DNA from: Cupriavidus basilensis
Lineage (GTDB): Bacteria; Pseudomonadota; Gammaproteobacteria; Burkholderiales; Burkholderiaceae
Length of the DNA stretch: 64,000 nt
NCBI RefSeq assembly: GCF_000876015.1
Contig: NZ_BBQM01000024.1
Span: 186,001-250,000 of the forward strand
Reading direction: 5' to 3'
A model generated the notes under the pieces. It saw only the letters and a program-made list of their open reading frames with translations. It made no database searches and was not told the origin of the DNA. Each line of letters starts with the position of its first letter. Positions within the stretch are counted from its first letter, which is position 1. This document shows positions 42,901-50,602 of the stretch, piece by piece. Position numbers and translations under genes: made by a program.

Positions 42901-43181
42901 CCAGCCGCCTGCGCCTGCGCCCGATCCTGATGACCTCGTTCGCCTTCATCATGGGTGTGGTGCCGCTGGTGATCTCCACCGGCGCCGGCGCCGAGATGCG
43001 CCACGCGATGGGCGTGGCGGTGTTCGCCGGCATGCTGGGCGTGACCTTCTTCGGGCTGTTCCTCACCCCCGTGTTCTATGTGGCGCTGCGCCTGCTGGCC
43101 ACGCGCGGCGAGCGCCGCCGCGCCGCCAGCGCGGGCGATGCCCCGTCGGCGAGCCACAAGGCCATCGCCTCCGCAGAATAA
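39981..43181 (+). CDS. RND multidrug efflux pump, HAE1 type (BpeF/CeoB-like)
   Basis: A 1066-residue inner-membrane proton antiporter with 12 membrane segments and two large periplasmic loops. The start MNLSKFFIDRPIFAGVLS and the proton-relay aspartate pair in LAIGIVVDDAIVVVENVERN (near residue 408) are hallmarks of the HAE1 family, as is GLSAKNAILIVEFAREL near 955. It expels drugs and aromatic compounds. The start at 39981 is chosen by family; the upstream ORF extension (51 bases) is not similar. The operon order adaptor-pump-outer membrane factor follows that of bpeEF-oprC. Confidence 0.94.
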   Translation: MNLSKFFIDRPIFAGVLSVLIFLIGAISMFKLPISEYPEVVPPSVVVRAQFPGANPKVIAETVATPLEEQINGVEDMLYMSSQANSDGTLTLTVTFKLGTDPDKAQQLVQNRVSQAEPRLPEDVRRLGITTVKSSPDLTMVVHLVSPNDRYDMTYLRNYALINVKDRLARIQGVGQVQMFGSGDYSMRVWLNPEKMAERQLATSDVVNAIREQNVQVAAGVIGQSPSLPGTDLQLSVNAQGRLTSVEEFGDVVVRTSADGAVTYLKDIARIELGASEYALRSLLDNKSAVALPIFQAPGSNAIQISDDVRKTMEELKENFPDGVDYSIVYDPTQFVRHSIEAVTHTLFEAIALVVLVVILFLQTWRASIIPLLAVPVSIVGTFGLMHAFGFSINALSLFGLVLAIGIVVDDAIVVVENVERNIEEGLSPKEATYKAMREVSGPIIAIALTLIAVFVPLAFMSGLTGQFYKQFALTISISTIISAFNSLTLSPALSALLLRGHDAPKDWLSRGMDRVLGKFFARFNRFFGASAERYGRGVKGVISRKTAVFGVYAVMLVLTWGVFQLVPKGFVPAQDKQYLVSFAKLPDGATLDRTEDVIRRMSEIALKHPGVESAVAFPGLSINGFTNSPSAGIVFATLKPFEERKSAALSGNAIAADLNQKYASIQDAFIAVFPPPPVQGLGTIGGFKLMIEDRAALGYDALFDATNAFMGKARATPELAGIFSNYQVNVPQLDVKLDRVKAKQLGVPVTDVFDTLQTYLGSAYVNDFNKFGRTYQVKVQADAQFRNHAEDILQLKTRNRAGDMVPLSSLLTVKQGFGPDSVVRYNGFTAADINGGPAPGFSSGQAQAAAERIAAETLPKGIKFEWTDLTYQDILAGNAGVWIFPLCVLLVFLVLAAQYESLTLPLAVILIVPMSLLAAMTGVWLTRGDNNIFTQIGFIVLVGLSAKNAILIVEFARELEHEGRSIVQAAIEASRLRLRPILMTSFAFIMGVVPLVISTGAGAEMRHAMGVAVFAGMLGVTFFGLFLTPVFYVALRLLATRGERRRAASAGDAPSASHKAIASAE

Positions 43182-43192
43182 GGACGACTGAC

Positions 43193-44710
43193 ATGACTGC
43201 ATCAATCACATCCGGGGCCCTGCCGCGCCTGGCCACGCTGGCCGTGGCCCTGATCCTGGCCGGCTGCTCGCTGGCGCCCACGTACAAGGTGCCCGAGGCC
43301 GCCACCGCCGCCACGCCGGCCTACAAGGAAGCCGAGGCCGCGCGGGCCGAAGGCAGCCAGTGGAAAGTGGCCACGCCCGCCGAAGGCGCGCAGCGCGGCG
43401 AATGGTGGAAGATCTTCGGCGACGCCGACCTCGACCGCCTGATCGCCCAGGCCAGCGAGTCCAACCAGGACCTCGCCGTGGCCGCGGCGCGCCTGAAGCA
43501 GGCGCGCGCGTTCACCGGCGTGGCCGAGGCCGACCTGTATCCGCAACTGAGCGTCGGGCTGGACCCGACCCGCACGCAGTACTCGGCCGCCTCGCAGGGC
43601 TTCCCCGACGGCACCAAGGTGCCGGCGCAGACCGTGTACAAGGCGCGCGCGTTCGCCAGCTACGAGCTCGACCTGTTCGGCCGCGTGGCCGACAACGTCA
43701 AGGCCGCGCGCGCCGAGGGCGCCGCCGCCGAAGACCTGTACCGCTCGGTGCAGCTCGCGCTGCAGGCGGACGTGGCGCAGGCCTACTTCTCGCTGCGCAC
43801 GCTCGACAGCGAGCGCGACCTGCTCAACGCCACCATCGTGCTGCGCGAGGATGCGCTCAAGCTGCTCAAGCGCCGCTTCGACGAAGGCGAGACCACCGAC
43901 CTCGACCCGGCCCGCGCCGAAGCCGAGCTCGGCACCGCGCGCGCCGACCTAGCCGCCATCGAACGGCGCCGCGCCAACCAGGAGCACGCGCTGGCGGTGC
44001 TGACCGGCGCGCCGCCGGCCGCGTTCACGCTGGCCGCGCGCCCGCTCGACGCCACGCTCATCACGGTGCCGGCCGGGCTGCCCTCGGACCTGCTGGAGCG
44101 CCGCCCCGACATCGCCCAGGCCGAGCGCCTGATGGCCGCGGCCAACGCGCGCATCGGCGTGGCGCGCTCGGCGTTCTTCCCGAAGATCACGCTGACCGGG
44201 CTGTTCGGCTTCGAGTCGAGCGACCTGTCGAACCTGTTCAAGTGGTCGTCGTCGGCATGGATGCTGGGACCGCTGGTCGGCAGCACGCTCGTCGCGCCGA
44301 TCATCGACGGCGGGCGCAACCGCGCCAACCTCAACGCGGCCAAGGCCCAGCACGAAGAGGCGGTGGCAAGCTACCGCCAGAGCGTGCTGACGGCGCTGCG
44401 CGAAGTGGAGGACAGCCTCGCCGACGTGCGCTGGCTGAGCCAGCAGGCCGGCGCGCTGGACGGCGCGCTGGGCGGCGCGCGCCGCGCGGCGAAGATCTCG
44501 CGCAGCCGCTACGAGGCCGGCGCGGTGGACTACCTGACGGTGATCGACGCCGACCGCACGGTGCTGCAGTCGCAGCGCGACGCCAACCAGGTAGCCGGCC
44601 TGCGCGCCTCCGCCACGGTGGCGCTGGTGCGCAGCCTGGGCGGCGGCTGGGGGCCGCTGCCCGACGCCGGCTCGTCCGCGCCGCCGGCGCCGCTCGCGGC
44701 GAACCCGTGA
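43193..44710 (+). CDS. RND efflux outer membrane factor lipoprotein (OprC/OpcM-like)
   Basis: A 505-residue TolC/OprM-family lipoprotein. The signal peptide ends in a lipobox LAGC with C25 as the acylated residue. The duplicated helical hairpin domains (LDRLIAQASESNQDLAVAAARLKQARA near residue 80 and its second copy near 290) and the NodT-type LLERRPDIAQAERLMAAANARIGVARS stretch are clear. It forms the outer-membrane channel of the pump. It begins 11 bases after the pump stop codon and ends the operon; a REP-like hairpin and a T10 terminator follow. Confidence 0.93.
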   Translation: MTASITSGALPRLATLAVALILAGCSLAPTYKVPEAATAATPAYKEAEAARAEGSQWKVATPAEGAQRGEWWKIFGDADLDRLIAQASESNQDLAVAAARLKQARAFTGVAEADLYPQLSVGLDPTRTQYSAASQGFPDGTKVPAQTVYKARAFASYELDLFGRVADNVKAARAEGAAAEDLYRSVQLALQADVAQAYFSLRTLDSERDLLNATIVLREDALKLLKRRFDEGETTDLDPARAEAELGTARADLAAIERRRANQEHALAVLTGAPPAAFTLAARPLDATLITVPAGLPSDLLERRPDIAQAERLMAAANARIGVARSAFFPKITLTGLFGFESSDLSNLFKWSSSAWMLGPLVGSTLVAPIIDGGRNRANLNAAKAQHEEAVASYRQSVLTALREVEDSLADVRWLSQQAGALDGALGGARRAAKISRSRYEAGAVDYLTVIDADRTVLQSQRDANQVAGLRASATVALVRSLGGGWGPLPDAGSSAPPAPLAANP

Positions 44711-44841
44711 AGCGGTAAGGCCGCGGCGCGCCGACATGGCCGCCGCCCCGATGGCGCAAACCTGAGGCGACTGACGAAGCCGCCAGAACGGGCCAAAGCC
44801 GCCAGAGCTGGCCCAAGCAAGGTGTCCTCCCTCTCCCCCGA

Positions 44842-44867
44842 CCCCTCTCCCGCAAGCGGGAGAGGGG
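44842..44867. repeat. Perfect CCCCTCTCCCGC hairpin repeat, third copy
   Basis: Arms CCCCTCTCCCGC (44842-44853) and GCGGGAGAGGGG (44856-44867) around AA, 131 bases after the outer-membrane-factor gene. Identical arms to the element at 39841, with a different centre. An incomplete extra left arm (CCTCCCTCTCCC) lies just upstream at 44828-44838. Confidence 0.8.
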
Positions 44868-44908
44868 AGCACACAAGCGGCAGGCCGATGTCGTCACCAC
44901 TCCCAAAA

Positions 44909-44933
44909 GTGCCCCCAGGGCGCTTTTTTTTTT
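44909..44933 (+). terminator. Rho-independent terminator of the efflux operon
   Basis: Stem GTGCCC (44909-44914) with GGGCGC (44918-44923, one G-T pair), three-base loop CCA, then ten T's (44924-44933) on the + strand. It closes the llpE-RND operon and lies just before the convergent PilZ-protein gene. Confidence 0.85.
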
Positions 44934-44938
44934 CGCGC

Positions 44939-45676
44939 CTAGGCCCGATGCGCCAGTTCGCAGGCGAACACCAGGCGCTGCAACTGCTTCTCGGTCTGGC
45001 CGTCGACATGGCGGAAGGCGCCGCCGAAATGGTGGACGGCCTTGCCGCCGCGCCAGGCAACGCGGTGCCTGACCACCTCCAGATCGACCTCGAGCGTGCC
45101 CAGGTCTGCGCACGACAGCCGGCACCGCCTGATGCGCGCATCGCGCAGCAGTGGCGGCGCGTCGGCCTGCGGGGCGCGCAGGCCGACGCCGGACACGGAC
45201 AGGTCCGCGATGCGCAGATGCGCGAGCTGGCCGTCGTCGAGCGGGATCTCGCAGCGAAAGCCGCTGCCCGCGGGCACGCTGGCGCGGAAATGCCGGCGGC
45301 GATGCAGGTAATGGACGCTGGCCGGAAACGGCGTGACGAAGGCGGGCCGGTCGTCGAAGCGGGTGATGGCCGGCGTGCCGACCGGGAAGCGGACGGGTGC
45401 GCCGTTGAGCGAGCCCGAGAGCGTCAGCTCGCGGGCGTTCAGGATGGCGTCGAGCTCGGCGCCGTTGCGGCACCATTCCAGGATGCAGGCGCGGCTTGCC
45501 GGCTCGGCCAGCAGCAGCCGGGTGGCGATGGGATGCATGCCGGCGGGCCGCAGGCGCAGCGACGCGCCCTGGCGGGCCAGGCCCAGCAGGACGAGCAGGA
45601 TCTGGTCCGGATCGGTGAGCCCGCCCTCGTGGTCGGGCGCCGGGGGCGTTCCGGTCTGCGGTGTCGTGGCTGGCAT
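44939..45676 (-). CDS. ycgR: YcgR-like flagellar brake protein with PilZ domain
   Basis: A 245-residue c-di-GMP effector. The first half (residues 15-120) matches the YcgR N-terminal domain. The PilZ domain starts with RRRHFRASVP (R-x3-R, near residue 127-136) and has the D/N-x-S-x-x-G turn in ADLSVSGVGLR (near 162). It binds c-di-GMP and slows the flagellar motor, or acts on another motility target. It faces a cluster that includes a c-di-GMP metabolising protein 3 kb to the right. The ATG at 45676 is the only good Met start; the ribosome site is weak. Confidence 0.85.
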   Translation of the reverse strand: MPATTPQTGTPPAPDHEGGLTDPDQILLVLLGLARQGASLRLRPAGMHPIATRLLLAEPASRACILEWCRNGAELDAILNARELTLSGSLNGAPVRFPVGTPAITRFDDRPAFVTPFPASVHYLHRRRHFRASVPAGSGFRCEIPLDDGQLAHLRIADLSVSGVGLRAPQADAPPLLRDARIRRCRLSCADLGTLEVDLEVVRHRVAWRGGKAVHHFGGAFRHVDGQTEKQLQRLVFACELAHRA

Positions 45677-45883
45677 GTCGGTGTTCGTGGTATTGCGCCC
45701 GCGGCCCGGGCATGGGCCGCGGGCTGGCGCATGCGGGACCCGCGAGGGGCCGGCCAGCCCGTGATTATGCCAGCGCCGCCGCCGCGCCCGAATGCGCGGG
45801 ACCGTTGCGCGGGCGCTCCCACGGCGGCCGCAGCCGGGTTGTCCGCCCGGCGGTATACTTGGGGTGCAATCCAACCGGAGTCG

Positions 45884-46147
45884 ATGGTGTCGGTACAAAA
45901 CCCCGCGTTCACAGCAGAGCGCAGCGCAGCCGCGCAGCCCGCGCCGCAGCCCGCGGCGGCCTTGCCGCCGCGGCCGCAAGCGCCGGTCGCGCCGGACATC
46001 AACGAGTGCTGCGGCAACGGCTGCGAGCCCTGCATCTTCGACCTGCACGCCGAGGCGATGGCGCGTTACCGCGCCGAGCTGAAGGCGTGGCAGGCCCTGG
46101 CCGGCGAGACGGCGGATGCCGCCGCCGCCGGCGGCCCGAGCTTCTGA
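45884..46147 (+). CDS. Oxidoreductase-like domain small protein
   Basis: An 87-residue protein with the oxidoreductase-like N-terminal domain motif: CCGNGCEPCIFDLHAEAMARYRAELKAW at residues 43-70 (three-cysteine CC..C..C pattern). Before that is a Pro/Ala-rich tail of about 40 residues. Such proteins are often found beside redox or assembly genes, but their function is not clear. CCGGAG lies 3 bases before the ATG. The sirtuin gene overlaps its end by 32 bases if the ATG at 46116 is used, so the two may be co-translated. Confidence 0.8.
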   Translation: MVSVQNPAFTAERSAAAQPAPQPAAALPPRPQAPVAPDINECCGNGCEPCIFDLHAEAMARYRAELKAWQALAGETADAAAAGGPSF

Positions 46148-47033
46148 AAGCGTGCGCGCCGCCTTGTCTTCCGAATCTCCCGAGTCTCCCGTACTCGCCG
46201 CCGGCCAGCCCGCCGTGGCCGATCTCCACGATTTCGTGCGGCGCCATCCGCGCCTGCTGGTGCTGACCGGCGCCGGCATCAGCACCGATTCCGGCATTCC
46301 CGGCTACCGCGACGCGCAGGGCAACTGGCAGCGCACGCCGCCGGTGCAGGCGCAGGACTTCTTCCGCTCGCACGCGGTGCGCCAGCGCTACTGGGCGCGC
46401 AGCATGCTGGGCTGGCCGGTGCTGGCCAACGCGCAGCCCAACGCCGCGCATTTCGCGCTGGCGCGGCTGCAGGCGGCCGGCCACGTGCGCCTGCTGGTCA
46501 CGCAGAACGTGGACGGCCTGCACCAGCGTGCCGGCAGCCACGGCGTGATCGAGCTGCATGGCCACGTGGGCACGGTGGTCTGCCTGCAATGCGGCACGCG
46601 CCGTCCGCGCGCCGCGTTGCAGGCGCAGCTCGAGGCGGACAACCCGGCGCTGGCCGAACTGCGCGCGTTGCCCGCTTCCGACGGCGACGCCCATCTGGAA
46701 CTGGCCAGCTTCGAGGCCGTGCGCATTCCCGCGTGCGGCCATTGCGGCGGCGTGCTCAAGCCCGACGTGGTGTTCTTCGGCGAGTCCGTGCCGCGCGAGC
46801 GCGTCGATGCCGCCATGCAGGCGCTGGCGCAGGCCGATGCCCTGCTGGTGATCGGTTCCTCGCTCACGGTGTTCTCCGGCTATCGCTTCTGCCTCGAGGC
46901 GCAGAAGCAGGGCAAGCCGGTGGCCGCCGTCAACCTCGGCCAGACCCGCGCCGACGCGCTGCTGGCGCTCAAGGTGGACGCCGCCTGCGCGCCCGCGCTG
47001 GCGGAACTGAACGCGCGGCTGGGCCTGGCCTGA
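46116..47033 (+). CDS. NAD-dependent protein deacylase (SIR2 family)
   Basis: A 305-residue sirtuin. NAD-binding GAGISTDSGIPGYRD (near residue 52-66), catalytic His in ELHGHVGTVVCLQCG (near 148), QNVDGLHQRAG (near 130), and a zinc site CLQC ... CGHCGG are visible. It removes acyl groups from lysines, giving nicotinamide. The GIPGYRD form places it in the bacterial class II-like group, with possible lipoamidase activity like SIRT4. The ATG at 46116 overlaps the preceding gene; a GTG at 46152 is another possible start. The C-terminal VNLGQTRAD is normal. Confidence 0.9.
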   Translation: MPPPPAARASESVRAALSSESPESPVLAAGQPAVADLHDFVRRHPRLLVLTGAGISTDSGIPGYRDAQGNWQRTPPVQAQDFFRSHAVRQRYWARSMLGWPVLANAQPNAAHFALARLQAAGHVRLLVTQNVDGLHQRAGSHGVIELHGHVGTVVCLQCGTRRPRAALQAQLEADNPALAELRALPASDGDAHLELASFEAVRIPACGHCGGVLKPDVVFFGESVPRERVDAAMQALAQADALLVIGSSLTVFSGYRFCLEAQKQGKPVAAVNLGQTRADALLALKVDAACAPALAELNARLGLA

Positions 47034-47080
47034 GCGCCGCGGGCGGCGTCTAGCCGCATCAAGCCTTCATCAGGCCTCCA

Positions 47081-47683
47081 TCAAGCCGCCGCCTTGCGCA
47101 CGATCAGCCTGTGCATCCGCTTGCCCGGCGGCGGGCCCGCCTCTTCCTGGTCGGACAGCACGCTGTCGCCGCGCCCCAGCGCGCCGGCCACCAGCGCCTT
47201 GTCGAAGGCCGCGTAGAAGCGGCCGTCCGGGTCGCGCCGCGAGACGTGGTCGGTGACGCGCCAGCTCAGGCACAGCGTGCCGCCAGGGCGCAGGATGCCG
47301 AGCAGGTGCCGCACGGCGCTGGCGATCATGCGTGGCTCCAGGTGCATGATGACGGCCTCGCACAGCACGTTCTGGTAATAGCCGCGCGGCACGCCTTCGA
47401 GTTCCGGCAGCGCGGCCTGCTCGAAGGGCAGGGCGGGGTAGCGCCGGCGCGCCTCTTCCAGCAGCGCTTCGCAGGGATCGAAGCCGCACGGGTCGAAGCC
47501 GTGCGCGGCCAGCCACGCCGTGTCGCGGCCCGCGCCGCAGCCGATGTCGGCGCTCGGACCGGGCGCGAATGTTGCAAGCAGCGTGGCGTAGAGGCCGGCC
47601 GGCGCGGGCTGCGCGTGCCAGTCCCTGGCATGGTCGGCGGCGGCGCGGTCGTAGGCTTGCAGTGTCGCGGTATCGGTGCTCAC
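47081..47683 (-). CDS. Class I SAM-dependent methyltransferase
   Basis: A 200-residue methyltransferase: motif I ADIGCGAGRDTAWLAAHG (residues 37-54), a conserved acidic residue after FDPCGFDPCEALLEEA, and the usual late VLCEAVIMHLEP and GGTLCLSWRV strands. Substrate not evident. The GTG at 47683 has GGGGG followed by 6-7 bases, the best ribosome site; a longer ATG start at 47710 is possible. It faces the sirtuin gene convergently with a 47-base gap. Confidence 0.82.
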   Translation of the reverse strand: MSTDTATLQAYDRAAADHARDWHAQPAPAGLYATLLATFAPGPSADIGCGAGRDTAWLAAHGFDPCGFDPCEALLEEARRRYPALPFEQAALPELEGVPRGYYQNVLCEAVIMHLEPRMIASAVRHLLGILRPGGTLCLSWRVTDHVSRRDPDGRFYAAFDKALVAGALGRGDSVLSDQEEAGPPPGKRMHRLIVRKAAA

Positions 47684-47979
47684 GATGTGCCCCCTGTGCG
47701 CAGTCGCCATGCGGCGCGGAATGCGCCGGGCCCGCAAGGCAAATCTAGCAGATTCCGGCGCCAATCCGGCCCCGCCGGCCCCGTCGGCGGCGCTGCGTGC
47801 CGCAACGCACGGAGCGCGCGCCGGCACGCAGCGCATAGTCCGGGCGGCGGCTGTCATGCTGCCGCGCTTGTGCCGCACGCCGCCGCCCGGCTAATATGGA
47901 TCGCGAGTTCCCACGGAACATGGGAAAGTGGCGCGCAAGCCGCCGGTTGGCGCATCGCCGGTCTCATGAGGATGCCTGA

Positions 47980-50193
47980 ATGTCATCGCAGATGAATCGC
48001 CTGTTCGTTCCCGGCGCGCGCTTTGGCGGGCTTGCGGCGGCGCCGCCCGCGATCGGGCTGGATACGATGGACAGCCCGGTGGCCGTTGCCGACGCGCGCG
48101 GCCGCATCGTCCAGGCCAATGCCAGCTTCGTGTCCCTGTTCGGCCCGCTGGCCGGCCCGGCGGGCGGCGCGGCCTTGTGGGCGTGGCTGCAGCCGGCGAC
48201 GCCGGCCGGCGAGTTCCTGGGCCGGCTCGCGGCCGGGCAGGCGGTGCGCGGCGAATGCCTGCTGGACACGGCCGGCGGATATCCCCGCTGGTTTTCCGCG
48301 CTCACCAATCCGGTGCTCGACGACCACGGCGCGCTGGCCAGCCTCGTCTGCGTGCTGACCGACATCACCGAGACCAAGCTGCGCGACGGCATCCAGCGCA
48401 CCGCGCTCGAAGCCATCGCGCAGGACCGGCCGCTGGCGGAAATCATGGACGCCATGTGCCGCGCGATCGAGCGCGTCACGCCCGGCGTCGCGGTCTCGGT
48501 GCTGCGCGTCGACGCCGAAGGGCGCCTGCGCCCGCTCGCCGCGCCCAGCCTGCCGCCGCGCTACTCCGCCGGCATCGACGGCGCGCCGGTCGGTCCGTGC
48601 AACGGCTCGTGCGGCACGGCGGCGTTCCGCGGCGAGCCGGTTGCCGTCACCGACATCTTCACCGATCCGCTGTGGGCGTCGTTCCAGGACATGGCCCTCC
48701 TGTCCGGCATGGCCGCCTGCTGGTCGACGCCGATCAAGTCCGGCGACGGCAGCGTGCTCGGCACCTTCGCGTTCTACTATTCCACCCACCGCGGCCCGGA
48801 CGCCTATCACTGCCGCCTCACCGAGATCTGCACGCATCTGTGTGCGCTGGCGCTGGAGCGCGACGCCGCGCGCGAGCGGATCCGCTGGCAGGCCAATCAC
48901 GATGCGCTGACCGGTCTGCTCAATCTTCACGCCGTGCGCCGCCTGACCGAGGACGCCATCGCGCAGACGGACCGCGGCGGCGTGCCGCTCGCCGCCCTGT
49001 TCATCGATCTGGACGATTTCAAGCAGATCAACGACGTGCTGGGCCACCGGCAGGCCGACCTGCTGCTGGAGGAAATCGCCGGGCGCCTGCGCGCCCAGGC
49101 GCCCGCCGCCGCGCTGCTGGGCCGGCGCTCGGGCGACGAATTCGTCATGATCCTGCCCGGCCTGGACGCGCCGGCCGCGCTGGCGCTTGCTGAAAACCTG
49201 CGCGCGGCCATCGCGCGGCCGCTGGTGTCGATACCCGGGCGCAAGCTGAACGTGTCGGCGAGCATCGGCGCCTGCGTCTGCCCCGCGCACGGGCGCGACT
49301 GGGACACGCTGATGCGCCATGCCGACCTCGCCCTGCGCGAGGCCCGGCACGGCGGCCGCAACCGCGTGCGCCTGTTCGACGCCGAGCTGGGCGCGCGCGA
49401 GCTGGCGCGCGCCCGGCTCGAGCAGGCGCTCAAGGCGGCGCTGCTCGAGAACCGGCTGCAACTGCACTACCAGCCCAAGATCCGCCTGTGCGACAACAGC
49501 CTGGCCGGGGTCGAGGCGCTGGCGCGCTGGCACCACGGCGAGACCGGCAACGTTTCCCCGGACCAGTTCATTCCGCTGGCCGAGCAATGCGGCCTGGTCG
49601 TCGACCTTGGCTACTGGGCCCTGGACGAGGCCTGCGGGCAACTGGCGCGCTGGCGGGCCGGCGGGCTGCGGGTGCCGTCGGTGGCCGTCAACCTGTCGCC
49701 GCTGAACTTCCATCACCACGAGCTTCCCGACGTCATCGCCGGGATACTGCGGCGGCATCGCCTGGCCGGCAGCGACCTGACCGTGGAGATCACCGAGGGG
49801 CTGGTGATGGAGAGCAAGCCCGAGATACAGGCCACGCTCGCCGCGGTGCGCGGGCTGGGCGTGCGCCTGTCGATGGACGACTTCGGCACCGGCTACTCCA
49901 GCCTCGGCCACCTGCTGAACCTGCCGGTCGACGAGCTCAAGCTCGACAAGAGCTTCGTGCAGGGCCTCGACTCGCACCACGCCGCCGCCACGCTGGTGGA
50001 CGCGGCCATCCGCATCGGCCAGAGCATCGGCCTGACCCTGGTCGCCGAGGGCATCGAGGAAGAGTCGCAGCGCGCCTTCCTGTGCGCGCACGGCTGCGAG
50101 ATCGGCCAGGGCTACCTGTTCGCCATGCCGATGCCGCCGGCGGCGTTCGAGACGTGGCTGGCCGAGCGCGGCGTGGCGGAGCCGGCTGCCTGA
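47980..50193 (+). CDS. PAS-GAF-GGDEF-EAL c-di-GMP protein
   Basis: A 737-residue cytosolic signalling protein: PAS (residues 25-130), GAF (about 145-300), GGDEF (about 315-465) and EAL (about 475-730). The GGDEF motif reads SGDEF at about 384; the first Gly to Ser change is tolerated in some cyclases, so synthesis is possible but doubtful. The EAL site is complete: EALARW (near 511), Asn of NLSPLNF, EITEGLVM, DDFGTGYSS, KLDKSF and VAEGIEEESQ, so it should hydrolyse c-di-GMP. It probably couples a redox, light or ligand signal to motility, and the YcgR-like protein nearby could be an effector. Confidence 0.93.
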   Translation: MSSQMNRLFVPGARFGGLAAAPPAIGLDTMDSPVAVADARGRIVQANASFVSLFGPLAGPAGGAALWAWLQPATPAGEFLGRLAAGQAVRGECLLDTAGGYPRWFSALTNPVLDDHGALASLVCVLTDITETKLRDGIQRTALEAIAQDRPLAEIMDAMCRAIERVTPGVAVSVLRVDAEGRLRPLAAPSLPPRYSAGIDGAPVGPCNGSCGTAAFRGEPVAVTDIFTDPLWASFQDMALLSGMAACWSTPIKSGDGSVLGTFAFYYSTHRGPDAYHCRLTEICTHLCALALERDAARERIRWQANHDALTGLLNLHAVRRLTEDAIAQTDRGGVPLAALFIDLDDFKQINDVLGHRQADLLLEEIAGRLRAQAPAAALLGRRSGDEFVMILPGLDAPAALALAENLRAAIARPLVSIPGRKLNVSASIGACVCPAHGRDWDTLMRHADLALREARHGGRNRVRLFDAELGARELARARLEQALKAALLENRLQLHYQPKIRLCDNSLAGVEALARWHHGETGNVSPDQFIPLAEQCGLVVDLGYWALDEACGQLARWRAGGLRVPSVAVNLSPLNFHHHELPDVIAGILRRHRLAGSDLTVEITEGLVMESKPEIQATLAAVRGLGVRLSMDDFGTGYSSLGHLLNLPVDELKLDKSFVQGLDSHHAAATLVDAAIRIGQSIGLTLVAEGIEEESQRAFLCAHGCEIGQGYLFAMPMPPAAFETWLAERGVAEPAA

Positions 50194-50602
50194 CGGCGGG
50201 TGGCGGGCGGCGCGCGCGGCTGCCGCCGCTGCGTCGGTCTTCCTGCTTGCCTTTTCGTCCGCTTTTTCGTTCGCCTCCGCGCCCGCCGCTTTCCTAGGGA
50301 ATCCCACTACAGCACTGGTGCGGAAATTGCATGAGAATCGCCCTGCCATTACTGTGAAATTTCAGTTTATCGAACAGGGGGAACATGCGAATGACGGCAT
50401 CCGGGGCGTTCCGGACATCCCGCGCGCCCGGGACATCCGGCGTGCCGGCGGCCACGGCTGTGGCCGCTGCGGTAGCCAGGCAGGCGCCGCTGGCGCCGCG
50501 CCGGCGCGGCGGAGGCGGCTCGTGCGGCGGGCACGGCGGGCACGGCGGCCGGCGCTGGTGCCGGCATGCGTGCCGGCGTGGGCGCGGGGCAGGCCCGGCG
50601 CC
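50194..50602. other. Gene-free stretch before the LysR gene
   Basis: The 409 bases between the EAL protein and the LysR gene contain a less GC-rich part at 50320-50395, a plausible promoter, followed by a very GC-rich run (50450-50590) with simple repeats of the GGCGC/CGGCGGGCA kind. An in-frame extension of the LysR gene runs through it but does not look like protein. Confidence 0.45.

Noticed and set aside
40029..43205. Minus-strand open frame of 1058 codons
   Set aside because: Exact antisense of the RND pump gene. Residue make-up (His, Arg, Gln, Asp) is that of a reversed hydrophobic gene.
50318..50602. N-terminal extension of the LysR gene
   Set aside because: The extra 95 codons are Arg/Ala/Gly-rich low-complexity sequence; the winged helix starts right after the Met at 50603.
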